A DNA stretch of 6,777 nucleotides. Origin: Lentimicrobiaceae bacterium. GTDB lineage: Bacteria > Bacteroidota > Bacteroidia > Bacteroidales > WCHB1-69. The notes under the pieces were generated by a model. It searched no databases. It was given only the letters and a program-made list of their open reading frames with translations, and had not been told where the DNA came from. Below are positions 1 to 4,800 of the stretch, piece by piece. The first letter of the stretch is position 1. The number at the start of each line of letters is the position of its first letter. Location of the stretch: assembly GCA_009776395.1 (NCBI GenBank), contig WRNX01000067.1:1-6777 (forward strand), written 5' to 3'. Both the position numbers and the translations under genes were made by a program.

Positions 1-18
1 ACCTTAAAAATGTAAGGT
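1..18 (+). promoter_or_regulatory. Short inverted repeat abutting the regulator start codon
   Basis: ACCTTA (1-6) and TAAGGT (13-18) are perfect 6-base inverted arms around a 6-base loop, ending one base before the ATG at 20. The right arm contains AAGG, the only Shine-Dalgarno-like bases present, but it sits very close to the start codon (2 bases). A hairpin here could mask the ribosome entry site, or the arms could be a small protein-binding site. Six base pairs rich in A/T can occur by chance, and upstream context is missing. Confidence 0.2.
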
Positions 19-19
19 T

Positions 20-1606
20 ATGAAGAAACTATTATGCTGTTTGTTAATCATTTTCGTTTGGTTGAATGTAAGTTTTAGCCAAAATCCAAATTCAAAAACA
101 CATCAAATGGGCGAGACTTTTGCAAGTTTTATGAAACTGTCTCATCAGCAACTGTTTGACACTGCAAAATTCTTCTTTGAAAAAAACAGTATTGATACTG
201 CTTTAATCTGTTATAATATCATTAATAATGCGCCTGAGAGTTCTGATTCTATTCATAAGTTGTTAAGTATAAAATCATTAAGCATGACAGGACTCTGTTA
301 CTTTAAAATTTGTGATTTCAGCAATGCATACAAATATTTGACCGATGCTTTAATACTTTCAGAAAAATTCAATATTGAATCTGAACTGTATAAAATTTAT
401 AACAATCTTGGTAATATTTATTTCACTTTTGCGGAAGATGATAAAGGAATGAAATATCTTAATAAATCATTGAGTCATTCTAATGATAGCGCGCATTATT
501 TTGTCGTTATTAATAATATAGCAGCCATTGAAAGAGAAAATGGAAATATGGACAGCGCTCTTATTTATCATGAAAAAACATTGAAATTTGGTTATCAAAC
601 AAATTCGAAACACTTGTCTATGTTTCTTAGTAATACTGCTTCAACTTATAAGAAAATGGGAGAAATTGATTCCGCGATTTATTATTTGCGGAGTGCAATT
701 AACGAAGCAAAAAAGATTAATGAAATACAAACTTTAGTTGAAAGTTATAGCGACTTGGGTATAACTTATTATGAAATGAATCAACTTGATTCGGCATTAT
801 TTTTTCTTAATTTATCTAATTTGACTGCAATCACAGAAAAACAGTATATAAATGTTATGACCGAAAATTACATGATAATGTCAAAAATTGAAGAAGCAAA
901 AGGAAATAAAGGTAATGCTTTAGAATATCTTAAAAAATATTTTAATCTGAATGATTCAATTTATAATAATAATATTTTAAGCGACATAAACCAAATAGAG
1001 CGTCAATATGAAGTTTCAAAAACAAACAAACAAATAGAAGAACTTATTTTTGAACAAAAAATTAAAGAACGTACTATATATTATCAAAAAATTATCGGGA
1101 TGATTGCAATAGGAGTTTTATTGCTGGTAATTTTTGTACTGTTTGTTATTATTTTGCAAAGAAAAAAATTAGTAAAGGCTTATAAGATTCTAGTTGATAA
1201 GAATGTCGAAATTATTCAATTTCAACAAAAAGTTCCTATATCGGAAACATTTCAACAAGAGTTATTACACAGAATTGTTACCTTAATGGAAAGCAACCCC
1301 ATTATTTTTAATGTAAATTTTACTATAGACGAATTGTCAAAACTCGTACAATCAAACAAATACTATGTTTCACAAGTAATAAATACTCATTCTAATCATA
1401 ACTTTCGTTCTTTTATTAACCATTATCGAATTAGGAAAGCGCAACAGTTGTTTTCGGAACCGGACGCTGTAAAATATAGCATTGAATATGTAGCAAATAG
1501 AGTTGGTTTTAAATCCAGAAATGCTTTTCATGATGCTTTTAAGGAGATAACGGGTGTAAGTCCAAGTTTTTATGTGAAGTCAATTCATGCGAAAAAGAAT
1601 ATCTAA
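20..1606 (+). CDS. Membrane-bound TPR-repeat sensor with C-terminal AraC-family DNA-binding domain
   Basis: This 528-residue protein is probably a one-component transcription regulator anchored in the inner membrane. Residues 1-20 form a signal peptide (MKK, hydrophobic core, likely cleavage SFS|Q). Residues about 42-312 hold roughly seven TPR-like helical hairpins, for example 123-152, 199-232, 239-272 and 279-312, with recurring G-x-x-Y and (D/N)-x-A-(I/L)-x-(Y/F) spacing. A charged helical, probably coiled-coil stretch (about 318-356) leads into one membrane helix at about 358-379, followed by the basic RKK. Residues about 415-522 are an AraC/XylS-type double helix-turn-helix: the first HTH is around FTIDELSKLVQSNKYYVSQV and the second around YSIEYVANRVGFKSRNAFHD, followed by the family hallmark F-K-x-x-x-G-x-S-P-x-x-(F/Y). 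By topology the TPRs are periplasmic and the HTH cytoplasmic. The architecture is common in Bacteroidota. The ligand and target genes are not visible; the downstream secreted-protein gene is a positional candidate. The start is chosen because it gives an intact signal peptide. Only 19 bases precede it, so its promoter is outside the window. Confidence 0.93.
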   Translation: MKKLLCCLLIIFVWLNVSFSQNPNSKTHQMGETFASFMKLSHQQLFDTAKFFFEKNSIDTALICYNIINNAPESSDSIHKLLSIKSLSMTGLCYFKICDFSNAYKYLTDALILSEKFNIESELYKIYNNLGNIYFTFAEDDKGMKYLNKSLSHSNDSAHYFVVINNIAAIERENGNMDSALIYHEKTLKFGYQTNSKHLSMFLSNTASTYKKMGEIDSAIYYLRSAINEAKKINEIQTLVESYSDLGITYYEMNQLDSALFFLNLSNLTAITEKQYINVMTENYMIMSKIEEAKGNKGNALEYLKKYFNLNDSIYNNNILSDINQIERQYEVSKTNKQIEELIFEQKIKERTIYYQKIIGMIAIGVLLLVIFVLFVIILQRKKLVKAYKILVDKNVEIIQFQQKVPISETFQQELLHRIVTLMESNPIIFNVNFTIDELSKLVQSNKYYVSQVINTHSNHNFRSFINHYRIRKAQQLFSEPDAVKYSIEYVANRVGFKSRNAFHDAFKEITGVSPSFYVKSIHAKKNI

Positions 1607-1628
1607 TATTGGTTATTGATCTTGTCTT

Positions 1629-1658
1629 TTTTGCACATTTTGTTCAATTTGTGCAAAA
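1629..1658 (+). terminator. Possible terminator or operator hairpin after the regulator gene
   Basis: TTTTGCACA (1629-1637) and TGTGCAAAA (1650-1658) are perfect 9-base inverted arms separated by 12 bases, beginning 22 bases after the regulator's stop codon. The location suits a transcription terminator. The stem is AT-rich, and the bases after it (tagaatttatttcc) are only moderately T-rich, so as an intrinsic terminator it would be weak. A run of six Ts at 1627-1632 precedes and overlaps the left arm, which would suit termination from the opposite strand, but no minus-strand gene is present to use it. It also lies about 38 bases upstream of the candidate -7 element, so a dimeric regulator-binding site for the downstream gene is an alternative. 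Confidence 0.35.
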
Positions 1659-1695
1659 TAGAATTTATTTCCTACCCTCTTTATAGTGATAGATC

Positions 1696-1703
1696 TATTT
1701 TTG
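1696..1703 (+). promoter_or_regulatory. Candidate Bacteroidota -7 promoter element for the large secreted-protein gene
   Basis: TATTTTTG matches the Bacteroidota sigma-ABfr -7 consensus TAnnTTTG at every defined position. No good -33 TTTG is present at the usual spacing of about 19-21 bases; the nearest similar sequence is TTTC at 1668-1671, with 24 bases between. A weak -33 would be consistent with activator dependence, but that is inference. Transcription would start near 1710, giving a leader of about 90 bases that contains the whole GC-rich repeat at 1717-1769. Confidence 0.35.
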
Positions 1704-1716
1704 CCATTGTGAATTA

Positions 1717-1769
1717 TGTACGGGCGTTGCGCGCATTTTATTGTACGGGCGTTGCGCGCAACGCCCGTA
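1717..1769. repeat. GC-rich intergenic repeat: 19-bp half copy plus perfect 26-bp palindrome
   Basis: The 19-base sequence TGTACGGGCGTTGCGCGCA occurs at 1717-1735 and again, identically, at 1742-1760 (period 25). The second copy runs into a perfect palindrome at 1744-1769. As RNA this is an 11-bp stem (1744-1754 with 1759-1769) with a CGCG loop. The first copy has lost its own right arm, but 1719-1735 is fully complementary to 1753-1769, so two left arms can compete for one right arm. The block is far more GC-rich than its AT-rich surroundings and is bounded sharply, which suggests a dispersed palindromic (REP/MITE-like) element inserted between the genes. No U-tract follows on either strand, so it does not look like an ordinary intrinsic terminator. 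Confidence 0.75.
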
Positions 1770-1801
1770 ACTGAAAACTATTAACCAAAATTATATTTCT
1801 T

Positions 1802-4800
1802 ATGAAAAAACTTTTTACTTTATTTCTCGGAGCGTTTCTTTTTTTACAAACAGGATTAGCGCAACTCAATTTTATTGAAGAAAATTGGGATTACGGCTAC
1901 CCGCAAGGGTGGACCTATACCTTATTTGACAGACAATCAAGCGGAGGAGTGAATAACACTGCTTACATCAGGGCAAATATTGATGATACTGATACGCAGG
2001 CAAACGCTATTACTCCTGCTGTGAATATGGGAAGTAACCCTGTTATGACTTTTGAATTCAGGGCAACAAACTATTCTAATGGAAATGGCGCAGCCGCAAA
2101 TACTTTGCAGTATAATGTTGCTGTAAGCACCAATAACGGCGCAACGTGGACAAACGTTTATACTGTTAGCACAGGGCAACACTCGCCCGTAAATGCTAAT
2201 TTTAACACTAAAACGGTGAACGTTAGCGCTTACGCAAATCAAACTTGCATGTTTAGATTTACCTGTATCAGGCAATCAGGTGATATTTACGTGGATATTG
2301 ACGACGTTTGGATTGGTACAATGCCTGTTTATGACGACTTGACGGCGGTTTCTATTGAAGGTAACAGTATGCCTTTGGTAAATACTGCTGAAAATTATAC
2401 CGTTAAGGTAAGGAACTCAAGTTATACTAACACTATGACTGCTTCTGACTATACGGTTAAATTGATGAAAGTAGCAGACCCTGTGGATATTGAGTTAGGT
2501 AGCGAACCCGGCGTTCTTATTGCGCCAGCGGAAACCAAAGATTTTGTTTTTAGTTGGACGCCAACAACAGATGGAATGGAAAAAATCTATGGTGAAGTAA
2601 TTTTGCCAACCGATAATAATCCAGCAGATAACAAAACTGCAACTAAATCAATTCTAATTATGGGAGGAGGAGATTTAATGCCCGTATCTATTGGAGACGG
2701 TACAAGTTTGCAAAGGCTGCCTGTTGACTTGTATTATCGTAAAAGTCTTTCTCAATCAGCCTATTATCCGCATGAAATAGGAATATACGGCGGCGAGATT
2801 GTTGCAATTACTTATTACGCTAATATTGCAACGTCAAACGCTGATTTACTAAACACGTCCGTTAAAATTTGGATGGGAGTTGCGGATGTCGTAAATTTAA
2901 ACAATTGGGTTCCTTATACCAATTTTACGGAAGTATTTAGCGGAAATTTAAGTTTTCCGACTGGCGTGTATGAAGTTCCTATAGTTTTAGACGTTCCTTT
3001 TCAATATAACGGCGGAACGTTGGTAATATATACGCAAAAATTTGAAACATTGTCAGGCGCTTCCACAAACAATTTTAGTTTTACAGCGACTGAAAATGCG
3101 CGTTCTATACGTAGAATTAAAGATGGCGGAGAAGATTATGATTGGCAAAACCCAACAGAAGCAGGCGGTGGGCAGCAAGATATTTTTAATGGGTTTCCAA
3201 ATATTAAAATGACTTTTGATATGGATGGAATGGGTATTTTGACTGGTGTTGTAGATAGCGATACGGAAGGTTTATTGGAAGGCGCAAAAGTACAAATAGA
3301 AAACTCTGATTTTTATGTGCTTACAGATGAAAATGGCGCTTATTCGTTCCATTTGCCATCCGGCAGTTACAATATTGAATACAGTTATTTGGGGCATTTC
3401 AATAGTATTTTCCCTGTTACAATAACCGCTAACAGTACTGTAACACAAAACGCTACCCTGCAAAAACTGCCTCCCATTACAGTAAGCGGAACTGTTACAG
3501 ATTATAGTTCAAATCCGATTGAAAATGTTGAAATTATACTTACAGGCGTACAATATTGCGGTCCCGTATATACCGATGAAACAGGTTTTTATTCCATACC
3601 AAATGTGATTGGTAATGCAACTTACGACATAACGGCAAGAAGCGGATATCATCAAACATATACCAATCAAATAATGGTGGGAACAACAAATTTGACGTTT
3701 GATTTTCAAATACATGATTATCAACGTCCTCCTGTAAATATTGAAACTGATGGCGATATTGACGACCCTAATGTAGTAATTACTTGGGAAGCGCCAGATA
3801 ATTATTTTCAAGCATGGTATATTTTAGACGATGGAACTGCAGAATCAGGATACGCAGGAACCTCCTTAAATTGGAGTGGTAACCGGTATTTAGTAAATGA
3901 AACAGGACAAATATCAAGCGTTGATATTTATGGAGTTGCAAATTCAACCGCCGATGAAACATACAAGGCGACCGTTCAAATTTACAACGCCGCCCGAACA
4001 TTAGTTGCAACAAGCGCCCAGTTTCTTATACCCGCTGACGCATGGATTAATGTGCCGTTAAATAATGTTACATATACCAACGATTTTTATGTAATGGTTA
4101 ATTTTTCTCTTCCATTGTCTAATTTATTAGGATATGATATGAACGGTCCAAATGTTGGTAGCGTTGGTTATACCGCTTCAAGAGTTCTTACAATGACATG
4201 GTCAGGTCCAACAGATTTTGTTGCAATGATTAGAGTTAATGCAAAATTAGCGGGTAAAGGTAAATCGGTAACTTATGGAACGCATAAAACAGATGAAACC
4301 CATAAAGCAAATGAAACCAGAGCGCTTTTGAATTACAGAGTTTATCGCCTGCCTTTAGGAGAAGAAGCAAACGAAGCAACATGGGTAGAACTTTCTGATA
4401 ACGTATCATCGCTTACATTTACAGATAATACATTTTCAAGTTTACCAATGGGAGGCTATAGATGGGCGGTGAAAGCTGAATATAGCGACGGTTTATTATC
4501 GGAAGCGATTATTAGCGACCCGCCTTTGTACGCAGGTTTAAATGCCGCAGTTACAGTATCAATAACAGATACGGACGATAACCCCATTGAAGGCGCTTCG
4601 ATTACTTTAACTAATCATAACAATGACCCGCTAAATGTTTATACTGCAAAAACTAACAGTGAAGGAATTTATATCTTTCCTAAAGTTTTTAAAGGAACTT
4701 ACGATATTACAGTTACAAAGTATGGTTATGAAAATTATGCCGATATAGATATTGAAATTGATGAGGATGAAATTACCATTAGCGGCATCGAGTTAATTGA

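Noticed and set aside
1744..1769. Palindrome as an intrinsic terminator
   Set aside because: The stem is strong, but it is followed by ACTGAAAACT on the + strand and by CAATAAAATG on the - strand, so there is no U-tract. It also lies downstream of the candidate promoter of the next gene.
1717..1769. CRISPR array
   Set aside because: There are only two direct copies with a 6-base gap, one embedded in a palindrome, and no regular spacers or cas genes.
1607..1801. tRNA or small RNA gene in the intergenic region
   Set aside because: No cloverleaf, CCA end or T-loop motif is seen. The only structured elements are the dyad and the GC-rich palindrome described above.
1937..2275. Minus-strand ORF of 112 codons
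   Set aside because: It lies wholly inside the continuous secreted-protein frame, antisense to the conserved cleaved-adhesin-like domain. Its product has no recognisable motif.
1802..3235. Gingipain or HagA-type protease/haemagglutinin
   Set aside because: The N-terminal module resembles cleaved-adhesin domains, but no caspase-like peptidase region is present in the visible protein and the overall domain order differs, so a specific gene name is not justified.
3272..4013. Three minus-strand ORFs (3272-3463, 3509-3811, 3780-4013)
   Set aside because: All are antisense to regulatory-like and Fn3 modules with clear coding signal on the + strand, and the last two overlap each other. The translations look like random hydrophobic/Cys-rich shadow sequence.
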